Source: an uncultured Rhodospirillales bacterium (GTDB lineage: Bacteria; Pseudomonadota; Alphaproteobacteria; Azospirillales; Azospirillaceae). Taken from it: a stretch of DNA of 64,000 nt. Positions 46,193 through 54,423 of the stretch are shown one piece after another; the stretch's first letter is position 1, and each line of letters opens with the position of its first letter. The translations under genes and the position numbers were made by a program. A model generated the notes under the pieces. That model worked only from the letters and a program-made list of their open reading frames with translations, searched no databases and was not told the origin of the DNA. The DNA lies in assembly GCA_903927615.1 (NCBI GenBank), contig CAIYNU010000087.1, positions 62,001-126,000 of the forward strand, written 5' to 3'.

Positions 46193-46996
46193 TCACAGGC
46201 GCCAGCCGGAATGAATGGCGGCAATGCCGCCGGTCAGGTTTCGATAGCGCACCTGTCCGAATCCGGCCGCCGCAATCCGCCGGACCAAGCTGTCCTGATC
46301 GGGGAACTGGCGGATGCTTTCGACCAGATACCGGTAGGCCGGTTCATCGCCGGCCACCAGCCCGCCAAGTTTGGGCAACAGTGTGAAGGAATAGGCGTCA
46401 TACACCTCGCGCAACAGCGGCACCACCACATGGCTGAATTCCAGGCAGAAGAAACGGCCGCCTGGTTTCAGCACGCGCCGGGCCTCGGCCAACGCGGCGT
46501 CGATACCCGAGACATTGCGCAAGCCGAAGGCGATGGTATAGGCGTCCACCGACCGCGCGGCAATGGGCAGGCGCTCGGCATCGGCCGTCACCCAATCGAT
46601 GCCCGAAAGCTGACCCTGGTTGACCGCCCGGTCACGGCCGACTCGCAGCATCGATTCGTTGATGTCGCAGACATGGACGTGGCTGCCGCCCCGCTCGAGA
46701 AAACGGAACGCGATGTCGCCGGTGCCGCCGGCCACATCCAACAGCACCATGCCCGGCCCAGGCCGGATCAGGTCCATCAGGGCAGCCTTCCACAACCGGT
46801 GAACGCCCACCGACATCAGGTCGTTCATCAGGTCGTAGCGCCCGGAAACGCTATCGAACACGGCCCGCACCAACCCGGCCTTCTCGGCCGGGTCCACTGC
46901 GGTAAAGCCGAACCAGCGCGCCTCCGCCCCGGGCTCGGGGGACTTGGCGGGCACCTCGGCCCGATCGGTCGGGTCTGTCTTGTCGCTTTCGCTCAT
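46193..46996 (-). CDS. ubiE: Demethylmenaquinone/2-methoxy-6-polyprenyl-1,4-benzoquinol methyltransferase
   Basis: A 267-residue SAM-dependent C-methyltransferase for ubiquinone (and menaquinone if present). Family motifs: VFDSVSGRYDLMNDLMS, motif I VLLDVAGGTGDIAFRFL, and AFGLRNVSGIDAALAEARRVLKPGG with SFTLLPKLG. The start MSESDKTDP at 46996 gives the family length plus an acidic N-terminal tail of about 30 residues. The track ORF extends upstream without support. Confidence 0.95.
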   Translation of the reverse strand: MSESDKTDPTDRAEVPAKSPEPGAEARWFGFTAVDPAEKAGLVRAVFDSVSGRYDLMNDLMSVGVHRLWKAALMDLIRPGPGMVLLDVAGGTGDIAFRFLERGGSHVHVCDINESMLRVGRDRAVNQGQLSGIDWVTADAERLPIAARSVDAYTIAFGLRNVSGIDAALAEARRVLKPGGRFFCLEFSHVVVPLLREVYDAYSFTLLPKLGGLVAGDEPAYRYLVESIRQFPDQDSLVRRIAAAGFGQVRYRNLTGGIAAIHSGWRL

Positions 46997-47193
46997 GGAT
47001 CGCAGCATAGCGGTTTGCCCGCACCGGTGCCAGTTGCCTGATGCGGGCAACCGCACGAACCCCACCACCCGGGCAAAAAGCGCACACCCGCTCTCCCCCA
47101 CCGCTCCGACCCCGTAGAGGGCGGGTGCTCGACATCCCCCGAAAACGGCTTGCGCCCCAGCCGCCGCTGCTTTATAGAATCCCCCCGAAGCTG

Positions 47194-47269
47194 GTCCCCT
47201 TCGTCTAGAGGCCTAGGACACCGCCCTCTCACGGCGGTAACAGGGGTTCGAATCCCCTAGGGGACGCCA
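47194..47269 (+). tRNA. tRNA-Glu (anticodon CTC)
   Basis: 76 bases including CCA. The acceptor GTCCCCT pairs with AGGGGAC, the anticodon stem CCGCC/GGCGG holds loop CTCTCAC (anticodon CTC), and the T-arm is AGGGG-TTCGAAT-CCCCT. Its 3' end is the left attachment core of the downstream island. Confidence 0.96.
47254..47269 (+). repeat. Left attachment core (3' end of tRNA-Glu)
   Basis: CCCCTAGGGGACGCCA, the last 16 bases of the tRNA. A copy with one change (C to T) lies at 51945-51960 in the same orientation. Tyrosine-recombinase elements commonly use tRNA 3' ends this way. Confidence 0.7.
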
Positions 47270-47302
47270 ATTCCGTTGACGACAGAAAACCGTCAACGAA
47301 TT
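47269..47302. repeat. Hairpin adjoining the tRNA-Glu end
   Basis: CGTTGACG and CGTCAACG are perfect 8-bp arms around a 9-base loop, and pairing extends to AATTC/GAATT with one extra base. It is either the tRNA terminator or an arm-type site of the attachment region. Confidence 0.5.
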
Positions 47303-47384
47303 CAGCGGCCTAATCGGTACACGTTTTTGGCTTCCCCGTCGTGTCGTACACGCTTGTCGTACACACGAGTTAGTCGTTTTATGC

Positions 47385-48350
47385 TCACTGTATACATTCC
47401 ATAGGCGCGGCGACCTGTCGCGCCGAGTGTCGTGCATCAGTGAGGATGGCGCGCGCCTCTTTCTTTGCCTGCACCTTGATGGCGTCGGCCGCATCGGCGG
47501 CCACCTTGGCATCGGCCATCGCGCGCTTGGCTTCTGCGATGGCGACCCTTGACTTCATCGCCGCCGCTTCGGCCATCGCCTCACGATTCGTGGCCGCCTG
47601 TACCGTCACGGAAGCCGCCTCCGCATGCCGAACGAGTTCGGCGGTGGTCCGCGCCGCCGCTTGCTCCGTCTGCCACGCAACACGGGTGAGCCGTCGTTTC
47701 TGTGGTCCCAGGCGAGCAAGGCCGCAGGGCAAACCAACGGCGTGCCAGTAGGAGTCTTGCCAGGCGCGCATCGCCTCTTTGTAAGCACGGTCGCCGACCG
47801 CGTTCGCGGCCTTGCCGTCCGTGCCACCTCCCTTGGCCACACGAACCGCAGCGTCCTTCGCCGTCCATCCTGGATGCAGGCGCTTCGCCCGCATCTCGGG
47901 GTCATCGGGGAGCACGATGGCATGAAGGTGAGGGTGGGCTTCGTCCGTGTGCATGACCACGGACGCGAGTTGCCCGCCGAACTGATTCCGCAGCCACGCG
48001 ACGGTTCGAGCCTGCCAATCTTTCAGGAGGTCGGCTCCGTTCGCGTCGCCTTGCATCTGTTCCCAGGTCATCGGATACGAGGTAACCACCGTCGCAAGGG
48101 TGTGCTGGTCCTGTCGAATTTTCCGCGCCTTGCCCGCCGCCTCCGTCATCGCCGTGGCTGCCTTTGCGTCGTGAACCTCACGCGAGTCGGCCAACGGCGC
48201 CCCGTAAACCAACGTCGGCGCCATCGGCACGGCAACATGCTGGCAGGCATGGAGACAACGATAGGCCTCGTCAACGACGAAAGATGTTGACCGACCGTGC
48301 TTATCGGGTTCGCGTGAAAATGTTTCGAGATGAATGAACTGATAGCCCAT
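47385..48350 (-). CDS. MobV-type plasmid mobilisation relaxase
   Basis: A 321-residue relaxase of the MobV/Pre family. The core motif VVMHTDEAHPHLHAIVLPDD carries the metal-binding histidines (HxDE..PHxH). The N-terminus MGYQFIHLETFSRE and the basic C-terminal helical region (long Ala/Lys/Arg/Glu coiled-coil, 230-310) are also typical. It would nick at oriT and pilot DNA transfer by a helper conjugation system. GGGAGG lies six bases before the ATG, an excellent site. It is GC-rich, unlike the defence gene beside it, so the island is composite. It ends close to the left attachment core. Confidence 0.85.
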   Translation of the reverse strand: MGYQFIHLETFSREPDKHGRSTSFVVDEAYRCLHACQHVAVPMAPTLVYGAPLADSREVHDAKAATAMTEAAGKARKIRQDQHTLATVVTSYPMTWEQMQGDANGADLLKDWQARTVAWLRNQFGGQLASVVMHTDEAHPHLHAIVLPDDPEMRAKRLHPGWTAKDAAVRVAKGGGTDGKAANAVGDRAYKEAMRAWQDSYWHAVGLPCGLARLGPQKRRLTRVAWQTEQAAARTTAELVRHAEAASVTVQAATNREAMAEAAAMKSRVAIAEAKRAMADAKVAADAADAIKVQAKKEARAILTDARHSARQVAAPMECIQ

Positions 48351-48400
48351 ATTAACCTCCCATGAACAGTATCACAGGATAAACCAGCAGGTTGCAAGAA

Positions 48401-48419
48401 AGTCGTAGTGACCGACTAC
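48401..48419. promoter_or_regulatory. Candidate oriT inverted repeat upstream of the relaxase gene
   Basis: GTAGT-GACCG-ACTAC, itself inside AGTCG...CGACT, lies 51 bases before the relaxase start. MobV origins lie just upstream of mob and contain short inverted repeats. The match is structural only; the nick sequence is not identifiable. Confidence 0.3.
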
Positions 48420-48434
48420 CGCTATTACATAGCT

Positions 48435-48476
48435 GTCGGCCCTGCGGGGCGTCTCATGGGGCTTCGCCCCGCCGAC
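48435..48476. repeat. Interrupted inverted repeat near the candidate oriT
   Basis: GTCGGC and GGGGCG on the left pair with CGCCCC and GCCGAC on the right, with GGGGCTTCGCCCC as an inner perfect hairpin. It could be part of oriT or a terminator between the small gene and mob. Confidence 0.4.
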
Positions 48477-48563
48477 GCCTCCCCTTATTTCACTCGCCGT
48501 GAGGGCGTTCCTCTGGGAACGTTGTTCCCAGTGGCGTACGTGAGCATGGTAGCAGGCAAGTCG

Positions 48564-48869
48564 TCAAGGTACGGCCCGCCCACGCTCGCAAGCTGCGCGC
48601 GGGTCCCCGAGGTCGACCTTGACGATAACGACGTGATGGCCGCTGTTCGCCTCCCGATGGTCGGCTTCCCACAAGCGCATTACAGGAACTTCAATCATTG
48701 GCAGTAGTCCCCAGGGCACCCAGGCAGCCCGTGGTCCGTCTCCGTAGATAACCCATAACAAGAGAGCAAAAATTAATAGCCGAAGGCCATCAAATTCTGG
48801 CGCAGACAGGATGTCGCGGACGATAATATCAGTATATTCTGGGGCGTCGGGCGCTCGCTTTTTCATCAT
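48564..48869 (-). CDS. Small putative membrane protein in the island
   Basis: About 101 residues. MMKKRAPDAPEYTDIIVRD is followed by one clear membrane span (LRLLIFALLLWVIYGDG, about 30-48) and a short hydrophobic region (WVPWGLLPMIEVPVM). The remainder is hydrophilic. It lies between the relaxase and the defence gene on the same strand. No ribosome binding site is evident and I do not recognise the family. It might be a mobilisation accessory protein or an effector partner of the SIR2-STAND protein (both guesses). A plus-strand ORF over the same DNA is less protein-like. Confidence 0.4.
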   Translation of the reverse strand: MMKKRAPDAPEYTDIIVRDILSAPEFDGLRLLIFALLLWVIYGDGPRAAWVPWGLLPMIEVPVMRLWEADHREANSGHHVVIVKVDLGDPRAACERGRAVP

Positions 48870-49236
48870 GCGCACGTAAACCGCTAGAGGTTTCTTATAT
48901 ATAATAACAATATGATGCTCAGACAAAATTCTTACAAATATTTTTTCTTTTGAAAAGAGATAGGTGCGGGGCCGTGATTATGTAAAAGGCATATTCCACT
49001 AGCTCATCCATGGAAGTTAATGCTACAATGTCTATCATGGCATACTCCAACAAAATCTAACAAGTCATATATTATCACTAATCGATGAATCATACAACGC
49101 CATACCTGCAACAAGATTGGCTTGAGCGCTGTTTCAAAAAAACAATCGGAGCAAATCGCCAATGCGTGTCAAGTCATCGCGCCTTTGGAACACTCAACAG
49201 CGAGCCGCCAAAAAATTTTAATCTAAATGCTAACAT
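48870..49236. other. AT-rich gap inside the island
   Basis: About 370 bases between the small gene and the 3' end of the SIR2-STAND gene, clearly AT-rich, with no supported gene. A 65-codon plus-strand ORF (49085-49282) overlaps the end of the defence gene and lacks a ribosome binding site. Confidence 0.35.
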
Positions 49237-51696
49237 TCAAATTCCAAAACCTTTCGCACGAAAACAGCTAATCACATTTTGAACCTCATTATCTCTCGAA
49301 AAACGATCGGCCGCCCTATTTGTAAGTGTAGACATCTTATCCCTCTGAGAGATAGATAGCTGCCCATTACATTCTAAAAATTTTATTGTCCCTCTAAGTA
49401 ATGAAACGTATGGCTGGACGGCAATTCGAGACCACGACGCTTCAAGGTCAATGGCATCACACAAACAATTGAAGGCTTCATTGTAACTATAAGTTATCGA
49501 GTAACCTTCCACATCCATCTGTGTCATTAATACTTTGCCAAGAGTCGTCAGTGTATGTGGGTGCCTTTCGATTGATACGGCGTGACGAGCATATCTACAA
49601 GACATTTCAAGGTAATTTTTACGATCTTCAATGATTGTCAGTCTAAAATATTTCGCGAGATTAAGAAGAGCAACCTGCTCCCAATACCGTGAGTTCCATT
49701 GCCACGCTTTTTGAGCCTGCGAATAAAACTTTTCAGAATTATTCTTCAGTAAATTTGCGACGACATCGTCATAATTAAATAGGCGGCCTACCAATCGGGA
49801 TTCAGGTGACCGTTGCATTATACTTCTTCTATTTACAAGCGACGAAATATGTTTCGAAAGCGAAACAAATATGTCTAGAAGCCTATCCTCGTCTTCTTCC
49901 GATGCTTTTTCCAACACAAGCTGAGCTAGAGTCGCATTTTCAGGGGCAACAAAATTCCTCTCTAAATCACAATATGCGAGCGGTAGTGGGTGATTGCCTC
50001 CAATTTGTAGTCTCAGGCCCGGCGGCCCTAAGGCTCCAATAAGAATTTCGTAGCGTAGCCCTCCCCGAAAGCAATGATACGCTAATGCTGTCATTATATA
50101 TCGATTCTTGTCAATATCAGATGATGCGGCAATCACGTCTCTGACAATACGATCTAGCGGATTGAAGTCATTCGTAATCCGACAGCAAGCAATCGCGATA
50201 GGCTCGTGGCTTACGCTAGTAACGAATTTTGCTCTATGTCTTATGACGGAAGGATTTGATACGATGCCGTACTCAATATATTTATCAATCAGCCGTTCAA
50301 TCTCAACACGCTGCAACTTAGTATCATGAATTATTCGGCAGTTGATACCAGATAATACTTGCCTGATGTAATCAAAGCGATAATTTCTCTCCGCTGCAAC
50401 AATAACGACATCTTGTTTTTCGAGTCTATTAATCATATCTGCAACAGCAGTAACCCGATCCGCAAAGTTATCAACAACCAGTACAACTGGCCCATCAATT
50501 AAATCTATTGCGCTCGCAGTATAAGAAGAAAGGCGACTGATGGCTGAGCAGATTAATGTTCGGTATCCGCGCCTAGCCAATTCAAACGCAGTGCGCCTAA
50601 GAACAGTAGTTTTTCCACTTCCTGGGATTTCAGAAAGAAGTATAATACGATTGACGCTGTCGGTTCTACCTAGCACTTTCTCAGCGCTATCCAACAACTC
50701 AGTAACAATCGGCCGCGAAATATCCTTGCCTGTTGCAATGTCCATCCATGAAGGCACGTGCCCGTACATAAACCTTGATATATACTGAGCGCTTGGCGTG
50801 TCAGATGGCACTAATTCAAAATCAGCGCTAAACGCCAAGGCAACTGACTTTGAAAGAGATGCGTGCAATAGACTCTGCATTTCATGAGGAACTAACTCTA
50901 ATGGCGTCGGCCTATGTGGCAAAATAGTTGCGCAATATTCAAAAAAATCGCGTGAATGGCCAACGAAATGCAAAAGATTATGCTTTGCGCACATACTGTG
51001 AGTGACTTCATCATCCACAGCCTCAACAATTATCGAAGGGCCTCGATCATCCCTCGAAGAAATATTAGTCCTGTGCGCGAGATAGAAATCAAGGTCGAAC
51101 TCATCCAGTGACGTTCCAGATATAATGAAAGGTTCGCTTTGCAAAAATTGCGCAAGCACAGTCATCCAATGACTTATATTTCTTATCTGACTTATGTATT
51201 CGTTTCTTGAAAATACATACCCCTTGCTGGCCGACAACACGCACCCATGGAGGTGTACAATAGGAAGTTCGCATAGATTTTGAGCTTCCTGAAAGTCATC
51301 GCTATAATGAATTGAAATACACTGTTGGCGCGAGTTATTTATCGAATAGACTTTCTCTAGTATATTGTCGACGTTCCATGTAAATATCCGCCGCCAGATA
51401 AATGATGATATTAATTCAGCAGTACGCCCTGGCGTGCCGCACTGGAATCGCTTTGTTACATATTCATCTATTTCTTTGTCAGTTAGTAGAGAATATACAC
51501 GCTGGAGCGTATGTGAATTACTTATCGACTTAAGTTTGCATAGCTCATCCCTAAAGGCGTTGCCACTCGGAAAAAGGCCAAAGTCATTGGTTGAATCCAT
51601 GCTTGCGCCAGCGCCGAGTAACAGATTGTACTGTCCAGACCGTAGGGCAGATAGAAACGCGGCTTTCTGCTGGGCGGTAATGTTTTTGAATGCCAT
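49237..51696 (-). CDS. SIR2-like domain + STAND NTPase protein, probable anti-phage defence
   Basis: An 819-residue, three-part protein. Residues 15-265 are a SIR2-like NAD-binding domain: LLLGAGASMDS (28-33), FTWNVDNILEKVY (Asn108) and IVHLHGCV (His148/His150); in defence proteins this domain depletes NAD. Residues 310-560 are a STAND/AAA-type NTPase: Walker A LLSEIPGSGKTTVLRR (about 353-368), Walker B VVLVVDNFAD (404-413). The C-terminal about 260 residues are helical and TPR-like (YWEQVALLNLAKYF, HPHTLTTLGKVLMTQMD), a likely sensor. This layout matches AVAST-type (Avs) and related SIR2-STAND systems, which sense phage proteins and kill the host cell. AT-rich codon use marks transfer. Start at 51696. 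Confidence 0.82.
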   Translation of the reverse strand: MAFKNITAQQKAAFLSALRSGQYNLLLGAGASMDSTNDFGLFPSGNAFRDELCKLKSISNSHTLQRVYSLLTDKEIDEYVTKRFQCGTPGRTAELISSFIWRRIFTWNVDNILEKVYSINNSRQQCISIHYSDDFQEAQNLCELPIVHLHGCVLSASKGYVFSRNEYISQIRNISHWMTVLAQFLQSEPFIISGTSLDEFDLDFYLAHRTNISSRDDRGPSIIVEAVDDEVTHSMCAKHNLLHFVGHSRDFFEYCATILPHRPTPLELVPHEMQSLLHASLSKSVALAFSADFELVPSDTPSAQYISRFMYGHVPSWMDIATGKDISRPIVTELLDSAEKVLGRTDSVNRIILLSEIPGSGKTTVLRRTAFELARRGYRTLICSAISRLSSYTASAIDLIDGPVVLVVDNFADRVTAVADMINRLEKQDVVIVAAERNYRFDYIRQVLSGINCRIIHDTKLQRVEIERLIDKYIEYGIVSNPSVIRHRAKFVTSVSHEPIAIACCRITNDFNPLDRIVRDVIAASSDIDKNRYIMTALAYHCFRGGLRYEILIGALGPPGLRLQIGGNHPLPLAYCDLERNFVAPENATLAQLVLEKASEEDEDRLLDIFVSLSKHISSLVNRRSIMQRSPESRLVGRLFNYDDVVANLLKNNSEKFYSQAQKAWQWNSRYWEQVALLNLAKYFRLTIIEDRKNYLEMSCRYARHAVSIERHPHTLTTLGKVLMTQMDVEGYSITYSYNEAFNCLCDAIDLEASWSRIAVQPYVSLLRGTIKFLECNGQLSISQRDKMSTLTNRAADRFSRDNEVQNVISCFRAKGFGI

Positions 51697-51773
51697 TTTG
51701 ATGCCATCCCCAACCGCGAGTGCGCGACGCATCGTAATCTTAGCTCGAAAAAAAACAAGAGAAAACAGGTCAA

Positions 51774-51802
51774 TTAGAACGACCTAAAACAGGTCGTTCT
51801 AA
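51774..51802. repeat. Perfect 12-bp inverted repeat upstream of the SIR2-STAND gene
   Basis: TTAGAACGACCT and AGGTCGTTCTAA around AAAAC. It starts 78 bases before the ATG on the gene's strand. It could be an operator limiting expression of a toxic gene, or a terminator insulating it. A further partial copy AACAGGTC lies next to it at about 51764. Confidence 0.6.
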
Positions 51803-51828
51803 ACGCGCCTCTCGTTATAGGTTGACCG

Positions 51829-51857
51829 TTGACACAAACTCAAAGGACGTGTACGAT
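51829..51857 (+). promoter_or_regulatory. Sigma-70-like promoter pointing to the right end of the island
   Basis: A perfect TTGACA, 17-base spacer, then TACGAT (four of six matches). It directs transcription away from the SIR2-STAND gene through the right attachment core into the integrase-like relic, as an int promoter would. Confidence 0.45.
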
Positions 51858-51944
51858 ACGCCTGACTGACACGATGAACGCATCAAGAGCTTGTGCCCCG
51901 TAAGTCGTTGATACCCAATGGGTAGAGAACGAATTGGCACCCCC

Positions 51945-51960
51945 CCCCTAGGGGATGCCA
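51945..51960 (+). repeat. Right attachment copy (imperfect tRNA-Glu 3' end)
   Basis: CCCCTAGGGGATGCCA matches 15 of 16 bases of the tRNA-Glu end at 47254-47269, direct orientation. It is preceded by a run of C instead of the tRNA T-arm. Confidence 0.7.
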
Positions 51961-51971
51961 CGTTTTTTCGA

Positions 51972-52220
51972 ATGCCCACGAATTTCTGGTCCACTTTCGG
52001 TCCAATCGCCTCCGAGACAGGGGGGCACGGACCAACGGCCAAGAGCACATCGAACGACAACGCGACAGACCCCGCCACGGGCGGGCCGTTGACTGCGGGA
52101 GTCGTCTACCGCGGCGCGGCGCAATACCGGGCGCGAACGCTGGACGACGGCAAACGGGTGGGAAAGGCCTTCGCGACGGCGAAGGATGTCGCGGCGTGGC
52201 TTCGACAAAGAAATCGTGGT
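51972..52220 (+). pseudogene. Possible integrase N-terminal relic
   Basis: An open frame from ATG 51972 includes VVYRGAAQYRARTLDDGKR followed by VGKAFATAKDVAAWLRQ. This resembles the arm-binding N-terminus of tyrosine recombinases (short beta strands, then K-x-F-x-T-x-x-x-A-x-x-W). It loses resemblance after about 52215, and no catalytic domain follows. Position just outside the right attachment copy fits a decayed integrase. Resemblance is by eye. Confidence 0.4.
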
Positions 52221-52318
52221 TGCCGCCCGCGTGTCGGGCCTGTGGACGGCGCAGCGCGCCAACTCCGGGCACGCCTCACCACCCCTGTCCGGATGTCGGA
52301 AAGGGTGGTGAGGCCATA

Positions 52319-53941
52319 TCAGCTGCGTAGCCCGGGGGCTTCCTGCCCGGTCCGCGCCACGTATTCCGTATAGCCGCCACCATACTGATGGAGGCCTTCC
52401 GGCGTCAGTTCCAACACGCGGTTGGACAGTGTCGCCAGAAAATGTCGGTCGTGTGAAACGAACAGCATGGTGCCTTCGTAGGTGGCCAGTGCCTTGATCA
52501 ACATTTGCTTGGTGTCGAGATCAAGGTGATTGGTCGGTTCGTCGAGCACCAGGAAATTCGGCGGATTGAACAGCATGAGCGCCATCACGAGCCGGGCCTT
52601 TTCCCCACCCGACAGGACGCGGCATTTCTTTTCCACATCATCGCCGGAGAACCCGAAACAGCCGGCCAGCGCCTTGAGCACGCCCACGCCCGCCTGCGGG
52701 AACGCCCCTTCCAGGGACTCGAACACGGTGGCATCGCCGTCAAGCAGTTCCATCGCGTGCTGAGAGAAATATCCCATCCTGACGCTGCCGCCGACCGTGA
52801 CCGTCCCCGTATCCGGTTCAGTGACCCCCGCCACCAGCTTCAACAGCGTCGACTTGCCCGCGCCATTGACACCCATGACGCACCAGCGCTCCTTCCGGCG
52901 GATCATGAAGTCCAGTCCCTGGTAGACGGTCCGGCTGCCGTAGCCTTTGTGGACATTTCTCAGGACCACCACATCCTCGCCCGAGCGCGGGGCCGACGGG
53001 AAGTCGAACGACACCACGTGACGGCGCCTCGGCGGCTCGATGCGCTCGATCTTGTCCAGCTTCTTCACCCGGCTTTGCACTTGGCTGGCGTGCGAGGCGC
53101 GGGCCTTGAAGCGCTCGATGAACTTCAGCTCCTTGGCCAGCATGGCTTGCTGCCGTTCGAATTGCGCTTGCTGCTGCTTCTCGTTCACGGCCCGCTGCCG
53201 CTCGTAGAAGGCGTAATCGCCGGAATAGCTGGTCAGCGATCCGCCGTCGATCTCGATGATCTTCGAGACAACCCGGTTCAGGAACTCGCGGTCATGCGAG
53301 GTCATCAACAGAGCGCCTTCATAGCCTTGCAGAAATTGCTCCAGCCAGATCAGGCTCTCGAGGTCCAGATGGTTGCTCGGTTCGTCGAGAAGCATGGCGT
53401 CGGGCCGCATGAGCAGGATGCGGGCGAGCGCGACGCGCATCTTCCAGCCGCCCGATAGCGTCCCCACGTCCATTTCCATCATGTCCTGGCTGAAGCTGAG
53501 CCCGGCGAGGACTTCCCGCGCTCGCCCCTCCAGTTCGTAGCCGCCCAACTCTTCGAACCGCGCCTGCACCTCGCCGTAGCGCTCGACGATCGCATCCATC
53601 TCGTCGGCTCGGTCGGGATCGCACATGGCCGCTTCGAGTTCCGCCAATTCCGCCGCCACGGTGCTGATCGGCCCGGCCCCATCCATCACTTCCGCGACCG
53701 CGCGGCGGCCGGACATTTCACCGACATCCTGATTGAAATAGCCGATCGAGACGTGTTTCTCGATCGTCACCTGCCCCTCATCCGGCAACTCCTCTCCCGT
53801 GATCATCCGGAACAGCGTCGTCTTGCCGGCGCCGTTGGGGCCGACGAGGCCGATTTTCTCGCCCCTGTTCAGCGCTGCGGAAGCCTCGAAGAAGAGGATG
53901 CGGTGACTGTTGTGCTTGCTGACGGTTTCCAGACGAATCAT
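52319..53941 (-). CDS. ABC-F family ATPase (translation factor / Uup-EttA-YbiT type)
   Basis: A 540-residue soluble protein with two ATP-binding cassettes and no membrane domain. Cassette 1: VGPNGAGKTTLFRM, LSGGWKMRVALARIL, LLDEPSNHLDLESL. Cassette 2: MGVNGAGKSTLLKLV, LSGGEKARLVMALML, VLDEPTNHLDLDTK. The charged interdomain linker (YERQRAVNEKQQQAQFERQ) contacts tRNA in ABC-F proteins. These act on ribosomes in ribosome rescue or antibiotic protection. Many alphaproteobacteria carry this shape as a housekeeping gene; its place beside an island end could be chance. Confidence 0.9.
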   Translation of the reverse strand: MIRLETVSKHNSHRILFFEASAALNRGEKIGLVGPNGAGKTTLFRMITGEELPDEGQVTIEKHVSIGYFNQDVGEMSGRRAVAEVMDGAGPISTVAAELAELEAAMCDPDRADEMDAIVERYGEVQARFEELGGYELEGRAREVLAGLSFSQDMMEMDVGTLSGGWKMRVALARILLMRPDAMLLDEPSNHLDLESLIWLEQFLQGYEGALLMTSHDREFLNRVVSKIIEIDGGSLTSYSGDYAFYERQRAVNEKQQQAQFERQQAMLAKELKFIERFKARASHASQVQSRVKKLDKIERIEPPRRRHVVSFDFPSAPRSGEDVVVLRNVHKGYGSRTVYQGLDFMIRRKERWCVMGVNGAGKSTLLKLVAGVTEPDTGTVTVGGSVRMGYFSQHAMELLDGDATVFESLEGAFPQAGVGVLKALAGCFGFSGDDVEKKCRVLSGGEKARLVMALMLFNPPNFLVLDEPTNHLDLDTKQMLIKALATYEGTMLFVSHDRHFLATLSNRVLELTPEGLHQYGGGYTEYVARTGQEAPGLRS

Positions 53942-54046
53942 GTGTGGTTGGGTCCCTGTGGCGTGGTCGGCCCCTTATGCCATAGAATGCGCGATACGAT
54001 AGAGTCCCGGTCGACAGGGCGAACCGGGAAAGCGGGTCCGATTACG

Positions 54047-54118
54047 ATGGCCGCCCCGCTCGCCGAGTGCGACGAAGAGTGGATGTCGGGCGAGGCCTAC
54101 CTTGACCTGAAGGGGTGA
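54047..54118 (+). pseudogene. Possible transposase C-terminal tail (weak)
   Basis: MAAPLAECDEEWMSGEAYLD, then Leu-Lys-Gly and a stop, resembles the end of IS256-type transposases (L-x-E-x-x-x-EW-x-x-x-R-Y-L), followed by AT-rich DNA. Nothing upstream supports a transposase, so this is a low-confidence call. Confidence 0.2.
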
Positions 54119-54423
54119 CCACACTATCGGGGAAGCAAGCCGCCTGATAAAAATTACAGAAAAAAATTGCGCGGCCAGCGTCAGGGCGGGGTTTGCCTGC
54201 CTCTCCAGCATCATGGTTGTCGGCGCCGACTTCTCCTTCAACTTGTATGTATTGTCAGTATAGCTCTATTAGCAATATAGTTCATTTATAATACCTCCTG
54301 TACGGGATTTTTCTTCTCATGGGCTGCGATCCGAAAATTGGGGGCGTCGCCACCGCCCTGTCGCGATCCGATTTTCCAGGAAAATTTGCTTGTACCATTT
54401 TCAACGGAAAGGGTAGTGTTCAC

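Larger units (their letters stand above)
47254..51960. mobile_element. Minimal mobilisable island integrated at tRNA-Glu, carrying a SIR2-STAND defence gene
   Basis: The boundaries are the 16-bp tRNA 3' core and its 15/16 copy. The interval holds only a MobV relaxase, candidate oriT structures, a small membrane protein and the SIR2-STAND gene; no rep gene or complete integrase. The AT-rich half contrasts strongly with the host. It would depend on integrase and conjugation functions supplied in trans (inference). Confidence 0.65.

Noticed and set aside
44569-46386. 605-codon plus-strand ORF opposite ubiB
   Set aside because: Antisense shadow; ubiB motifs are unambiguous on the minus strand.
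48408-48707. 99-codon plus-strand ORF upstream of the relaxase
   Set aside because: It runs through the oriT-like repeats, has no ribosome binding site and competes with a better minus-strand frame.
49085-49282. 65-codon plus-strand ORF at the 3' end of the SIR2-STAND gene
   Set aside because: Overlaps the end of the real gene and has no ribosome binding site.
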